The notes under the pieces were generated by a model. The model saw only the letters and a program-made list of their open reading frames with translations. It had not been told where the DNA came from and ran no database searches. A DNA stretch of 64,000 nt from Flavobacterium fluviale (GTDB lineage Bacteria; Bacteroidota; Bacteroidia; Flavobacteriales; Flavobacteriaceae). Location: contig NZ_CP030261.1 in NCBI RefSeq assembly GCF_003312915.1, forward strand, positions 1,550,001 through 1,614,000, in the 5' to 3' direction. This document shows positions 16,062-24,416 of the stretch, in pieces. Every line of letters starts with the position of its first letter. Positions within the stretch are counted from its first letter, which is position 1. The position numbers and the translations under genes were made by a program.

Positions 16062-16643
16062 ATGAAAAAAATTTTAGTGATGGCTGCATTGGCTGTCTGC
16101 AGTTTTGCAAGTGCTCAAAAAGGAACAATCTTAGTAGGTGGTAACATCGGATTTACTTCTGAAAAAACAGAATTTGCTAACAGCGAAAGAACAGTAAATG
16201 AATTTAGCTTTTCTCCTAAAGTAGGTTACCAATTTCACGAAAACTGGACAGTTGGAGGTGAATTTACTGTTAGTTCTTCTAATGACGATAACGGTATTAC
16301 TGAAGAAAAAAATAACGGATTCAAATTAGGTGCATTTGTTCGTTATACAATGCCATTAAGCCAAACTTTCTCTGTTTTTGCAGATATGGGAGCAGGTTTC
16401 CAAAATGCAAAATATAAAGAATACGGCCCAGGAAATGCTTTCGCAAAATCTAAAGCAGACGGTATGTATGTAGGTGTAACTCCAGCTCTTTTCATTAATA
16501 TGAAAAAAGGTTTCGGTTTAAACTTCAGCATTGGTGGTTTAGGATACGAAACATTAAGCTATGATAACAATGGTCCAGATGTTAATAGTTTCTACTTTAA
16601 CTTCGGTCAAACATTCAACATCGGAATCTCTAAAAACTTCTAA
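16062..16643 (+). CDS. Outer-membrane beta-barrel protein, paralogue 1
   Basis: A 193-residue secreted protein with a clear signal peptide (MKKILVMAALAVCSFASAQ) and a small predicted beta-barrel of alternating strands: GTILVGGNIGFTSE, FSFSPKVGYQFHENWTVGGE, FKLGAFVRYTMPLSQTFSVF. It ends in FNIGISKNF, a C-terminal phenylalanine typical of outer-membrane barrels. It is a tandem paralogue of the next gene, with the same length and many shared blocks. Function is unknown; the barrel could be structural or a small porin. Confidence 0.82.
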   Translation: MKKILVMAALAVCSFASAQKGTILVGGNIGFTSEKTEFANSERTVNEFSFSPKVGYQFHENWTVGGEFTVSSSNDDNGITEEKNNGFKLGAFVRYTMPLSQTFSVFADMGAGFQNAKYKEYGPGNAFAKSKADGMYVGVTPALFINMKKGFGLNFSIGGLGYETLSYDNNGPDVNSFYFNFGQTFNIGISKNF

Positions 16644-16670
16644 TCTAAGTTTTATATATTCAATTTCAGA

Positions 16671-16701
16671 AAGCATCCGCCATCGCGGATGCTTTTTTTT
16701 A
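16671..16701 (+). terminator. Terminator of barrel paralogue 1
   Basis: AAGCATCCGC, loop CATC, GCGGATGCTT, then a T run. Confidence 0.92.
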
Positions 16702-16844
16702 TGCTAACAATTTCTTTTTTCGTTTTTTTAATCTTTCGCAGGTTAAATCCCTGCTGGGTTTAACTAATTGTTAATAAGATCTCTACGATTCAATACTGGT
16801 ATTCTTGTTGTTGTTTGTATGTGAAATCTTAATAAATATAACTT

Positions 16845-17426
16845 ATGAAAAAAATGCTACTTATTCTTGCATTGTCAGTTTTTGGCTTTGCAAATGCGCA
16901 AAAAGGAACGGTTTTAGTTGGGGGAAACATTGGTTACACTTCTACTAATAGAGAATTTCAAACAGGGAAAGATAAAATCAGTCAATTTGATTTTTCTCCA
17001 AGAGTTGGATATCAATTTAATGATAACTGGACAGTAGGAGGGGAATTTTTAATTGGTTCCTCAAAGAGTGAAGTTGAGGGCGCTGGCGAATCAAAATCAA
17101 ATGATTTTAAAGCCGGGGCGTTTTTACGTTATTCAGTTCCACTAAGTGAAACTTTTGCAGTTTTTGCTGATTTAGGAGCTGGTTTTCAAAATCAAAAAAA
17201 CACAGTTTATTCGGCACTAGGCGATAATGAATCGAAGGCAGATGGTATCTATGCAAGTATTACTCCAGCTCTTTTCATAAATATGAAAAAAGGTTTTGGA
17301 CTTAACTTTAGTATTGGAGGTTTAGGCTACGAGACTCTGAGCTTCGATAATAACGGAGCGGATGTCAATTCATTTTATTTCAATTTTGGTAAAACAGTAA
17401 ACATCGGGATTTCTAAAAACTTCTAG
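16845..17426 (+). CDS. Outer-membrane beta-barrel protein, paralogue 2
   Basis: Tandem paralogue of the preceding gene: again 193 residues, signal peptide MKKMLLILALSVFGFANAQ, then GTVLVGGNIGYTS and the nearly identical C-terminal blocks FINMKKGFGLNFSIGGLGYE and NIGISKNF. The most diverged part is the mid-region (residues 80-145), which probably corresponds to surface loops. Each copy has its own terminator, so they are separate transcription units and may be regulated differently. Confidence 0.82.
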   Translation: MKKMLLILALSVFGFANAQKGTVLVGGNIGYTSTNREFQTGKDKISQFDFSPRVGYQFNDNWTVGGEFLIGSSKSEVEGAGESKSNDFKAGAFLRYSVPLSETFAVFADLGAGFQNQKNTVYSALGDNESKADGIYASITPALFINMKKGFGLNFSIGGLGYETLSFDNNGADVNSFYFNFGKTVNIGISKNF

Positions 17427-17448
17427 TTTTAACTTTGAATATAAATAG

Positions 17449-17485
17449 AAAAGCATTCGTCGCGTCGAATGCTTTTTTGTTTTTT
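17449..17485 (+). terminator. Terminator of barrel paralogue 2
   Basis: AAAAGCATTCG, loop TCGCGT, CGAATGCTTTT, then TTGTTTTTT. Confidence 0.92.
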
Positions 17486-17514
17486 AGATCTTATAAAATC
17501 TAAAATTTCTTATT

Positions 17515-17582
17515 TAGCCCCGATAGAAGCGGCATCCTTTTATGGCGGGGTTCGCCATAAAAGATATAGCGGATAGCGGGAC
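17515..17582 (+). repeat. Dispersed structured repeat, copy B
   Basis: Starts TAGCCCCGATAGAAGC and ends CGGATAGCGGGACT. Central hairpin TTTTATGGCG (17538-17547), loop GGGTT, CGCCATAAAA (17553-17562). Copy A (minus strand, 4588-4679) has the same frame and the same GGGTT loop, but its inner stem is TCTG/CAGA instead of GGCG/CGCC. The outer CCCG/CGGG can also pair. Candidate structured RNA; identity unknown. Confidence 0.72.
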
Positions 17583-17629
17583 TGAAGGTGATTTTGAAAA
17601 CAAAAGTCTTCTGCTCCAAAAAAAACAAT

Positions 17630-17790
17630 GTCAGTACAAGTGAAGTATAAATAATTCACCATTTCTGTACTCGAAGGTATATGCGACGAGTGACTATCGT
17701 AAAATCTTGGTCAAATTTCGTTTGGGTATTTAAAGCTGGCAAATGCGTCTAAAAGTTCCATTTGCGAACGCGAGTATTTTCACGTGCAAT
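17630..17790. other. Non-coding spacer with nested short inverted repeats upstream of dgt
   Basis: No ORF is convincing here. AGTACA..TGTACT encloses GTGAA..TTCAC (about 17634-17674), and GCAAATG..CATTTGC lies at about 17740-17766. The following 17800-17865 is the common AATTCGTGGCAAAC / AATCTGTGGCA spacer repeat. It could be an untranslated leader or an unannotated small RNA; evidence is weak. Confidence 0.3.
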
Positions 17791-17944
17791 GATTTGTGAA
17801 AATTCGTGAAATTCGTGGCAAACAAAAACATTTAATCTTTTAAATCAAATTAATCTGTGGCATATTTTTATCCTAAAATAAAACGTATTTTTGACGTTTA
17901 GATTCTCAATCTAAAATATAAAATCAGCAATCTAAAATTAAAAA

Positions 17945-19291
17945 ATGAACTGGGAACAACTTTTATCATTAAAACGTCAAGGAGACACAAGCAAAAGATT
18001 ACGTGTAGAACAAGATGATACTCGTTTGGGTTTTGAGGTAGATTATGACCGAATTATATTTTCTGCTGCTTTTAGAAGTTTACAAGATAAAACACAAGTT
18101 ATTCCTCTTTCTAAAACTGACTTCGTACATACACGTTTAACGCACAGTTTGGAAGTTTCGGTTGTAGGACGTTCGCTTGGACGTTTGGTTGGAAAAAAGA
18201 TTATTGAGAAATATCCTTATTTAAAAGAAATCCACGGGTATCATATGAATGATTTTGGGGCCATTGTAGCTGCAGCATCATTGGCGCATGATATTGGGAA
18301 TCCGCCTTTTGGACATTCTGGTGAAAAAGCGATTGGTGAATATTTTTCTATTGGAAACGGACAAAAATTCAGAAATCAGCTTACAGATAAACAATGGCAG
18401 GATTTAATTGATTTTGAAGGAAATGCAAATGGCTTTTCGGTCCTTACTGCAAGTCGTCCAGGAATTGAAGGCGGACTTCGTATTTCTTATGCGACTTTGG
18501 GTGCTTTTATGAAATATCCAAAAGAAAGTCTTCCGAAAAAGCCAACTAACGATATCGCCGATAAAAAGTATGGTTTCTTTCAAACAGATAAATTATTTTT
18601 TGAAGAAGTTGCAAAAGATATGGGAATGATTGCCAATAAATCTGGAGAAGATATTGGTTTTGAAAGACATCCGCTAGCCTATTTAGTAGAAGCTGCAGAT
18701 GATATTTGTTACACTATTATTGATTTTGAAGACGGAATAAATCTTGGTTTGGTTTCAGAAGATTTTGCCTTAGAATATTTAATTAAACTCGTAAAAGATA
18801 ATATTGGAGTTTCTAAATACAAGTCCTTAACGACTAAGGAAGATCGTATAAGTTATTTACGAGCTTTGGCAATTGGAACTTTAATTAACGACGCTGTTGA
18901 TGTTTTTATCGAAAATGAAGAGGCAATTCTGCAAGGGAAATTTCCTTATGCTTTAACAGATAAAAGTAAATACAAAGCGCAGATGAATGATATTATTAAG
19001 CTTAGCGTTGATAAAATCTACCAGAGCCGTGAAGTGATCGAAAAAGAAATTGTAGGATATCAAATTATCCAGACTTTATTGGATAAATTTATTACAGCTT
19101 TCAATAATAAATTTGAAGGGAATGCTTCTAACTACGATAAATTACTTTTAAAAATGCTGCCAGAAAAACATGATTTAGACAAAGGTAATTTGTACGAACG
19201 TCTGCTTCATATTTGCCATTATGTTTCTTTATTGACAGACGGAAATGCATTGGAATTATTTGAAACTATTAACGGAAGAAAAAACAATTAA
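17945..19291 (+). CDS. dgt: Deoxyguanosinetriphosphate triphosphohydrolase (dGTPase)
   Basis: It splits dGTP into deoxyguanosine and tripolyphosphate, adjusting dNTP pools. It is a 448-residue HD-domain enzyme: RSLQDKTQVIPL, TRLTHSLEVS with H67, then SLAHDIGNPPFGHSGE with H115-D116, and HPLAYLVEAADDICYTIIDF with the last metal aspartate. Length and motifs match Dgt of the type found in Bacteroidetes. It is a single gene, ended by a strong bidirectional terminator. Confidence 0.94.
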   Translation: MNWEQLLSLKRQGDTSKRLRVEQDDTRLGFEVDYDRIIFSAAFRSLQDKTQVIPLSKTDFVHTRLTHSLEVSVVGRSLGRLVGKKIIEKYPYLKEIHGYHMNDFGAIVAAASLAHDIGNPPFGHSGEKAIGEYFSIGNGQKFRNQLTDKQWQDLIDFEGNANGFSVLTASRPGIEGGLRISYATLGAFMKYPKESLPKKPTNDIADKKYGFFQTDKLFFEEVAKDMGMIANKSGEDIGFERHPLAYLVEAADDICYTIIDFEDGINLGLVSEDFALEYLIKLVKDNIGVSKYKSLTTKEDRISYLRALAIGTLINDAVDVFIENEEAILQGKFPYALTDKSKYKAQMNDIIKLSVDKIYQSREVIEKEIVGYQIIQTLLDKFITAFNNKFEGNASNYDKLLLKMLPEKHDLDKGNLYERLLHICHYVSLLTDGNALELFETINGRKNN

Positions 19292-19300
19292 TGTTTTTAA

Positions 19301-19340
19301 AAAAAAATATCCTCTAAATAATTTTAGAGGATATTTTTTT
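19301..19340. terminator. Bidirectional terminator between dgt and the DUF3078 gene
   Basis: 18-bp perfect stem (19301-19318 with 19323-19340) with A run and T run at the ends, loop TAAT; serves both convergent genes. Confidence 0.93.
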
Positions 19341-19358
19341 TGCTTTAAGGCTATTTAA

Positions 19359-20360
19359 TTATTTAAAAGCATACACAAGTCCTACGCCAAGAACCTGTCT
19401 TAACTGCATTTTCGGACCTTCGTTTACTTGGCTTTTTGTTCCTGTAGCTGGGTCAACAACGTCTTTTTTCGTTTTAATATCATCATCATAAATTAAATGC
19501 ACACCAATATTTGCTTTTACATAAGCATTAACCACAAGGTCTAAACGAGTGTCGTAATCTATATCGACGTTACCAAATTTATTCAAATAATCGGTATATA
19601 AGCTTAATCTGTTTTCGTAAAAAACGTTTTTATAAATTTCATTTTTCATGTAAGCCGTAAGCAGTATACCAAATTCCGCTTTTACTTTCTGGCCTTCTTC
19701 AATTAGTATTTGACTTTCTGGATCCAGCGGGTCTGTTGCATACACCGCTTTTTTAACCCCGAAAGAACCTTGGTTTGCAAGATATTGATCTAGTACTAAA
19801 GTAGTTTTTAACGTAATAGGAGAGAAGTAAAAAACTCTGTTTTTTTCCTTGTTTGAATTCTCAGCTCCAGCTCCCAAAAAGATATAAGCTGGTGCAAAAG
19901 GCTTAGAGATTGCAATATCTCTGTTCGGATAATTGTAACCGTTTGTAAATTGCGTATTGAAGTTTAATTTAGAAGAGTAATACCAGTTAGAAGCTGTATC
20001 TTTTCTAAAACCGTACGTAGAGTTAAATTGAAGAGCGTCGTCAGTTTTTCTTAATTCCGTTCCGTCTTGTTTATTTAAACCATATTTTACGATAAGTTCG
20101 TTTACCCATTTATGATTTTTCTTAGCGTATGTTCTGCCAAATTCACCTTTAAATAAACCTGAGATAGAACTTGTTCCCCCGGCACTCCAGTTGACAAAAG
20201 CAATTTCGGAAATATCAAATCCAAGTTGATTTTTTTTCGTCCAGTTCGAAGGCGGCTTAGGAGCTTGATTCGGACTCAAAGTAGTTTGTATAATCTGGGC
20301 AAAGTTATGAGAAGTACTCAAAAGCAATAATAGCAAAAGGGTAGAACGCAATAATTTCAT
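19359..20360 (-). CDS. DUF3078 domain-containing protein
   Basis: A 333-residue secreted protein of the Bacteroidetes family DUF3078. The start at 20360 gives a good signal peptide (MKLLRSTLLLLLLLSTSHNF, cut near FAQ); an in-frame ATG at 20387 adds nine polar residues before it and is less likely. The mature part begins with NWTKKNQLGFDISEIAFVNW and SAGGTSSISGLFKGEFGRTY, a family hallmark, and ends in a barrel-like LRQVLGVGLVYAFK. An outer-membrane or periplasmic place is likely; the function is unknown. It lies 32 bp after dxs and is probably co-transcribed with it. Confidence 0.82.
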   Translation of the reverse strand: MKLLRSTLLLLLLLSTSHNFAQIIQTTLSPNQAPKPPSNWTKKNQLGFDISEIAFVNWSAGGTSSISGLFKGEFGRTYAKKNHKWVNELIVKYGLNKQDGTELRKTDDALQFNSTYGFRKDTASNWYYSSKLNFNTQFTNGYNYPNRDIAISKPFAPAYIFLGAGAENSNKEKNRVFYFSPITLKTTLVLDQYLANQGSFGVKKAVYATDPLDPESQILIEEGQKVKAEFGILLTAYMKNEIYKNVFYENRLSLYTDYLNKFGNVDIDYDTRLDLVVNAYVKANIGVHLIYDDDIKTKKDVVDPATGTKSQVNEGPKMQLRQVLGVGLVYAFK

Positions 20361-20392
20361 TAGGTAATTTTTTTTTTGGTATCGCAAAATAA

Positions 20393-22180
20393 TTATTTTG
20401 AACCGTTAGAAAAAAGATTTATTAAACTTTTAACGTCAACTTTGTACAATTGTTGCAGTTGGGTAACTGTTCCGTGCTCAATAAATTCATCTGGAACACC
20501 CAAAATTTTGATAGTGTTCTTGAAATTATGAGATGCTGCAAACTCTAGAATGGCACTTCCAAAACCACCTTTTTTAACTCCATCCTCTATTGTAATTATA
20601 GTGCTAAAAGTTGAAAATATGGTGTTTAATGAATTGATGTCTAATGGTTTAATGAAGCTAAAGTTATAGTGCGCAATAGTGTTGGAATTAGGGCATTCCT
20701 TTAAAGCTTCTATAACATTATTTCCAATTGTTCCGGTCGAAAGAACCGCAACTTCCGTACCATCTTTTAAGCATTCAGCTTCTCCGATTTTTATTTTTTT
20801 GTAATGTCCGAAATTTTCTACTTCCCAATTTGAAATGACGCCCCGGCCTCTTGGATATCGAATCGCTATAGGATGATCTAATCCCAATTGAGCGGTGTAC
20901 AAAATGTTTTGGAGTTCAATTTCGTTTAAAGGAGCGTGAATAATTAGGTTGGGTATACAACGCAGATAGGCAATGTCAAATACGCCATGATGCGTAGCGC
21001 CGTCTTCACCAACCAATCCAGCACGGTCTAAGCAAAAAATAACAGGTAAGTTCTGCAAAGCAACATCGTGAATGACTTGATCGTAAGCACGTTGTAAAAA
21101 CGTAGAGTAAATATTGCAATACACAACCATACCTTGCGTTGCCATTCCGGCTGCCAGTGTTACGGCATGCTGTTCTGCAATTCCAACATCAAAGGCACGG
21201 TCCGGCAATTCATCCATCATAAATTTTAAGGAACTTCCAGATGGCATTGCGGGCGTGATTCCAATAATCTTTTCATTCTTTTTGGCTAGATCCAAAACAG
21301 TTAAACCAAAAACATCCTGATATTTAGGCGGAAGATTTTCTTCATTTTTTAAATGAATTTCTCCAGTCAAAGCATCAAATTTTCCAGGCGCATGATATTT
21401 CACCTGATTTTCTTCAGCCTGCTGCAAACCTTTTCCTTTTGTAGTTACAATGTGAAGAAATTTAGGTCCTTTTATCTTTTTTAAGCGATTTAATTCTTTG
21501 ATTAAAGTTGGAAAATCATGTCCGTCGATTGGGCCAGAATAATCAAAATTCAAAGATTTGATCATGTTGTTCTGTCTCGGGTTTTTTCCGCTTTTAACGG
21601 CCGTCAAATATTGTTTTAAAGCGCCGACACTAGGATCAATTCCAATTGCATTGTCATTTAAAATAACTAAAATATTGGCGTCCGTAACTCCAGCGTGATT
21701 TAAACCTTCAAAAGCCATTCCGCTGGCAATAGAAGCATCGCCGATAATGGCAATATGCTGTTTTTCAGAATCACCTTTTAGTTTAGACGCGATTGCCATT
21801 CCGAGTGCTGCAGAAATAGAAGTCGAAGAATGGCCGACACCAAATGTGTCGTAAATACTTTCGCTGCGTTTAGGAAAACCAGAAATGCCGTCGATTTGTC
21901 TATTGGTATGAAAAATTTCTCTTCTTTCGGTCAATATTTTATGTCCATAAGCTTGATGTCCGACATCCCAAACCAATAAATCATCTGGAGTATTAAAAAC
22001 ATAATGTAATGCAATTGTCAGTTCAATTACACCTAAACTAGCGCCCAAATGACCTTCTTTTACAGAAACCACATCTATAATAAATTGACGAAGTTCTTGA
22101 GCAACCTCAGTAAGCTGCTCTTCTTTTAAAAGACGTAAATCGGCGGGATTGTATATGTTTGAAAGTAAATCGCTTTTCAT
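20393..22180 (-). CDS. dxs: 1-deoxy-D-xylulose-5-phosphate synthase
   Basis: First enzyme of the MEP isoprenoid pathway: it joins pyruvate and glyceraldehyde 3-phosphate using thiamine diphosphate. 595 residues. Seen: KEGHLGASLGVIELTIALHY, DVGHQAYGHKILTERR (typical of DXS), the TPP motif IGDASIASGMAFEGLNHAG..NILVILNDN, and in the transketolase part FDVGIAEQHAVTLAAGMA and LDRAGLVGEDGATHHGVFDI. The C-terminal KKGGFGSAILEF is as expected. It has its own -7 box but also lies only 51 bp after a run of same-strand genes. Confidence 0.95.
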   Translation of the reverse strand: MKSDLLSNIYNPADLRLLKEEQLTEVAQELRQFIIDVVSVKEGHLGASLGVIELTIALHYVFNTPDDLLVWDVGHQAYGHKILTERREIFHTNRQIDGISGFPKRSESIYDTFGVGHSSTSISAALGMAIASKLKGDSEKQHIAIIGDASIASGMAFEGLNHAGVTDANILVILNDNAIGIDPSVGALKQYLTAVKSGKNPRQNNMIKSLNFDYSGPIDGHDFPTLIKELNRLKKIKGPKFLHIVTTKGKGLQQAEENQVKYHAPGKFDALTGEIHLKNEENLPPKYQDVFGLTVLDLAKKNEKIIGITPAMPSGSSLKFMMDELPDRAFDVGIAEQHAVTLAAGMATQGMVVYCNIYSTFLQRAYDQVIHDVALQNLPVIFCLDRAGLVGEDGATHHGVFDIAYLRCIPNLIIHAPLNEIELQNILYTAQLGLDHPIAIRYPRGRGVISNWEVENFGHYKKIKIGEAECLKDGTEVAVLSTGTIGNNVIEALKECPNSNTIAHYNFSFIKPLDINSLNTIFSTFSTIITIEDGVKKGGFGSAILEFAASHNFKNTIKILGVPDEFIEHGTVTQLQQLYKVDVKSLINLFSNGSK

Positions 22181-22194
22181 TATAAGGTAAAAAG

Positions 22195-22202
22195 CAAATT
22201 TA
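22195..22202 (-). promoter_or_regulatory. Putative -7 element of dxs
   Basis: TAAATTTG on the minus strand (plus CAAATTTA), 15 nt before the dxs ATG; no clear -33 box. The leader would be very short. Confidence 0.4.
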
Positions 22203-22231
22203 CGGTTTTAAATTTAATTTATCTGTGAGTA

Positions 22232-22867
22232 TTATTTTAGAAGTATAGGCACAGAATACTGCATTCTGACCTTTTTTCCATTCGATTCACCTGGCTGCCA
22301 TTTCGGACATAAGTTTAAAACCCTTATAATTTCTTTTTCTAAAGGCTCTTCAACAGCCGGCGAACATTCAATAAATGAAACGCTTCCATTTTTTTCTATC
22401 GCAAAGGCGAGGGTAAAGTTGAGTTTCCAGTAATTTACATTTTCTGGTTTTTTATATTCTTTCATGAAGAAAGTATGAAATTGATCAATACCGCCAGGAA
22501 ATTCGGCATTTGTATTCGAAAGGGGTTTTAGAGCTGAAGAAACATCATCTTTTTTTACTTTATCAGATTTTGAAGATTTCTCATCTACTTCTCTAGATGC
22601 TATTGTCGTTGTTTTTTTTATATTAAGCTGCTCAATTTTTGATAAATCTGACGGTGCTTGATCTGATTTTTTTGTACTAATTGCTGCTGCATCTAAAACT
22701 TCTGGTTGTGCTGTCAAAGTATCTTTGTGAGCTTCAATATTCTTAATTTCTTGCTGTTTGTTTTCTTTGTTTTGGCAGCCGAAAAAAACTACAGCCATAA
22801 CTACATACAACGTCGGCAAAAACAATTTGTGATTTATATAAGTAGTTATTTTATGTTTTATTTTCAT
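22232..22867 (-). CDS. TonB-C-like lipoprotein (without the Cys4 domain)
   Basis: A 211-residue protein with a basic N-terminus, a hydrophobic segment ending in a lipobox-like VVFFGC, a long polar Lys/Ser/Asp linker and a C-terminal domain of about 90 residues that resembles TonB-C: EFPGGIDQFHTFFMKEYKKP, FAIEKNGSVSFIECSP, EKEIIRVLNLCPKWQPGESN and VRMQYSVPILLK. TonB-C binds outer-membrane receptors in true TonB; here such a role is inferred only from similarity. It is the last gene of a five-gene array and its ATG overlaps the previous stop by one base (TAATG). Unlike the other four it lacks the N-terminal four-cysteine domain. Confidence 0.75.
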   Translation of the reverse strand: MKIKHKITTYINHKLFLPTLYVVMAVVFFGCQNKENKQQEIKNIEAHKDTLTAQPEVLDAAAISTKKSDQAPSDLSKIEQLNIKKTTTIASREVDEKSSKSDKVKKDDVSSALKPLSNTNAEFPGGIDQFHTFFMKEYKKPENVNYWKLNFTLAFAIEKNGSVSFIECSPAVEEPLEKEIIRVLNLCPKWQPGESNGKKVRMQYSVPILLK

Positions 22868-23685
22868 TATTTAAATGTAATTGGCAAAATGAAAGTTGAT
22901 CGAACAAATCGATTATTTATTTTTCCAGGAATCCATTTTGAACCAGATTCTAATACTTTAATAACTTCTGCTTCATTTTCTGCCGACTTGTTTTTAGTTA
23001 CTCTAAAATTGCTCAAAGTGCCATCTCTTTCTACAACAAATAGAACTGACATTTCTCCTTCTTTTGAAGCAGTATAATTTTTTGCAAAATAAGAATATAA
23101 TTTTTTCATTCCGTTTTTTGGAGCAGCTAGAATATCCAAATCAACGGCATTGTATATAATACTATATTTAAAATGTAATCTGTCATTTTCAATAGCTGTA
23201 GGAGCAATTATCGCTCCCATTGTGACTCTTTCTCTTGGCGTTTTTGTTTTTTCTTTTTTAGATTCAATCTGATTGCCATAGCAGGAAGAAACATCTTCCT
23301 CTTGATTTTGTGTCAGATTGTCGACGATTTCAATTTGATCAATTTTTTTCTTGTTTCCTTCTTTATTTACACAGCTAAACAAAGTAGTTCCCATGGCAAT
23401 AAACAAAGCGAGCAAAAACATTTTATGAGACTTCGTCTGAGTATATAAAACCCGACTTGGAATTTGAATTGTAATTGTTTCTAATTGGGAATTTTTAAAT
23501 CTTCCGCAAATTCTGTCCTTTTGATTTTGAATGAAAAAATGCTGAATTTCATCAGGAAGCATTGAAGTAAAATCAACAACTGTTTTAGAACAGCTCATAC
23601 AGAAACGGCCGTTTTCCTTTGGCGTCATTTTGTCCCAGTTTTCTTGGCAAGGCTCAGGAATCGTTATTTTGAATTTTCTATCCAT
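22867..23685 (-). CDS. Cys4-membrane protein with TonB-C-like end, paralogue 1
   Basis: 272 residues in three parts. Residues 1-75: conserved domain KITIPEPCQENWDKMTP, GRFCMSCSKTVVDFT, ICGRFKNSQL with four cysteines in the order C-(15)-CxxC-(about 27)-C, which looks like a metal site. Then one hydrophobic segment KMFLLALFIAMGTTLFSC ending in a cysteine. Then a linker and a TonB-C-like domain: KKLYSYFAKNY, LFVVERDGTLSNFRVTKN, VIKVLESGSKWIPGKINN, FILPITFK. The plan is like TonB (cytoplasmic N-terminus, one helix, periplasmic C-terminus), but the terminal domain is new to me as part of TonB. Function unknown. Confidence 0.72.
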   Translation of the reverse strand: MDRKFKITIPEPCQENWDKMTPKENGRFCMSCSKTVVDFTSMLPDEIQHFFIQNQKDRICGRFKNSQLETITIQIPSRVLYTQTKSHKMFLLALFIAMGTTLFSCVNKEGNKKKIDQIEIVDNLTQNQEEDVSSCYGNQIESKKEKTKTPRERVTMGAIIAPTAIENDRLHFKYSIIYNAVDLDILAAPKNGMKKLYSYFAKNYTASKEGEMSVLFVVERDGTLSNFRVTKNKSAENEAEVIKVLESGSKWIPGKINNRFVRSTFILPITFK

Positions 23686-23793
23686 TTTTGAATTTCAGAA
23701 ATTAAATGTAATACAAAAATTGATTGCAAGAGTTATTTAATGAAAACATGTTAAATAGATATTAAAAAATTTGTTATAATTTCTACTTTTTAT

Positions 23794-24402
23794 CTATTCA
23801 TATGTACGCACAAGACCATCTACTATCAAGTTCTCATCGATTAGATTTAAATCAAAGTATATATTATCAAGAGTATCTTTTCTATTCTGTAAGGTTATTG
23901 TTGTGTTTGCGTGAGATGTTGGCAGTGGTTCATTTTGTTGTACTAAAGAATTTTGCATAATATAATCTCTTTTCTTAGATTCTTCGTTTGTGCTGTCTAT
24001 AGTTATTGGAGCACCCATATCTTGTGTTTCTTCTTCTTCAATAATTTCAATATTGTTAATGCATTTTTTATTTCCATCCTTATCTGCACAGCTAAATAAA
24101 GTCGTTCCCATAGCAATAAATAAGGCAAGTAAAAACATTTTGTGATACTGTGTTTGAGAATATAAAACCTGTTTTGGAATTTGAAGGCTTATAGAATCTA
24201 ACTGCGATTTTTTAAATCTGCCACAAACTTCCTGATCTTTATTATTCCTGAAAAAATGCTGAATTTCATCAGGTAACTTATTTGTAAAATCTATAACAGA
24301 TTTATTGCAAACCAAACAAAACCTTCCTGTTGCATCTGGAGTCATTTTATCCCAACTTTCATGGCAGGGTTCAGGGATTGTTATTTTCAATTTTGATTTC
24401 AT
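23794..24402 (-). CDS. Cys4-membrane protein with short, different C-terminus, paralogue 2
   Basis: 202 residues. The first 105 residues are the shared Cys4 domain and membrane segment (KITIPEPCHESWDKMTPDAT, GRFCLVCNKSVIDFTNKLPD, KMFLLALFIAMGTTLFSC). The remaining 95 residues are acidic and polar (NNIEIIEEEETQDMGAPITI) and end DLNLIDENLIVDGLVRTYE without a TonB-C domain. It could be a shortened copy, or its end could have its own role. It is separated from paralogue 1 by 108 bp and from paralogue 3 by 14 bp. Confidence 0.65.
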   Translation of the reverse strand: MKSKLKITIPEPCHESWDKMTPDATGRFCLVCNKSVIDFTNKLPDEIQHFFRNNKDQEVCGRFKKSQLDSISLQIPKQVLYSQTQYHKMFLLALFIAMGTTLFSCADKDGNKKCINNIEIIEEEETQDMGAPITIDSTNEESKKRDYIMQNSLVQQNEPLPTSHANTTITLQNRKDTLDNIYFDLNLIDENLIVDGLVRTYE

Positions 24403-24416
24403 AATTTGACAAAAAT

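Noticed and set aside
23794..24402. Paralogue 2 as a frameshifted pseudogene of a TonB-C-like gene
   Set aside because: The other frames downstream of its stop do not continue into a TonB-C-like sequence, so there is no direct evidence of a broken gene.
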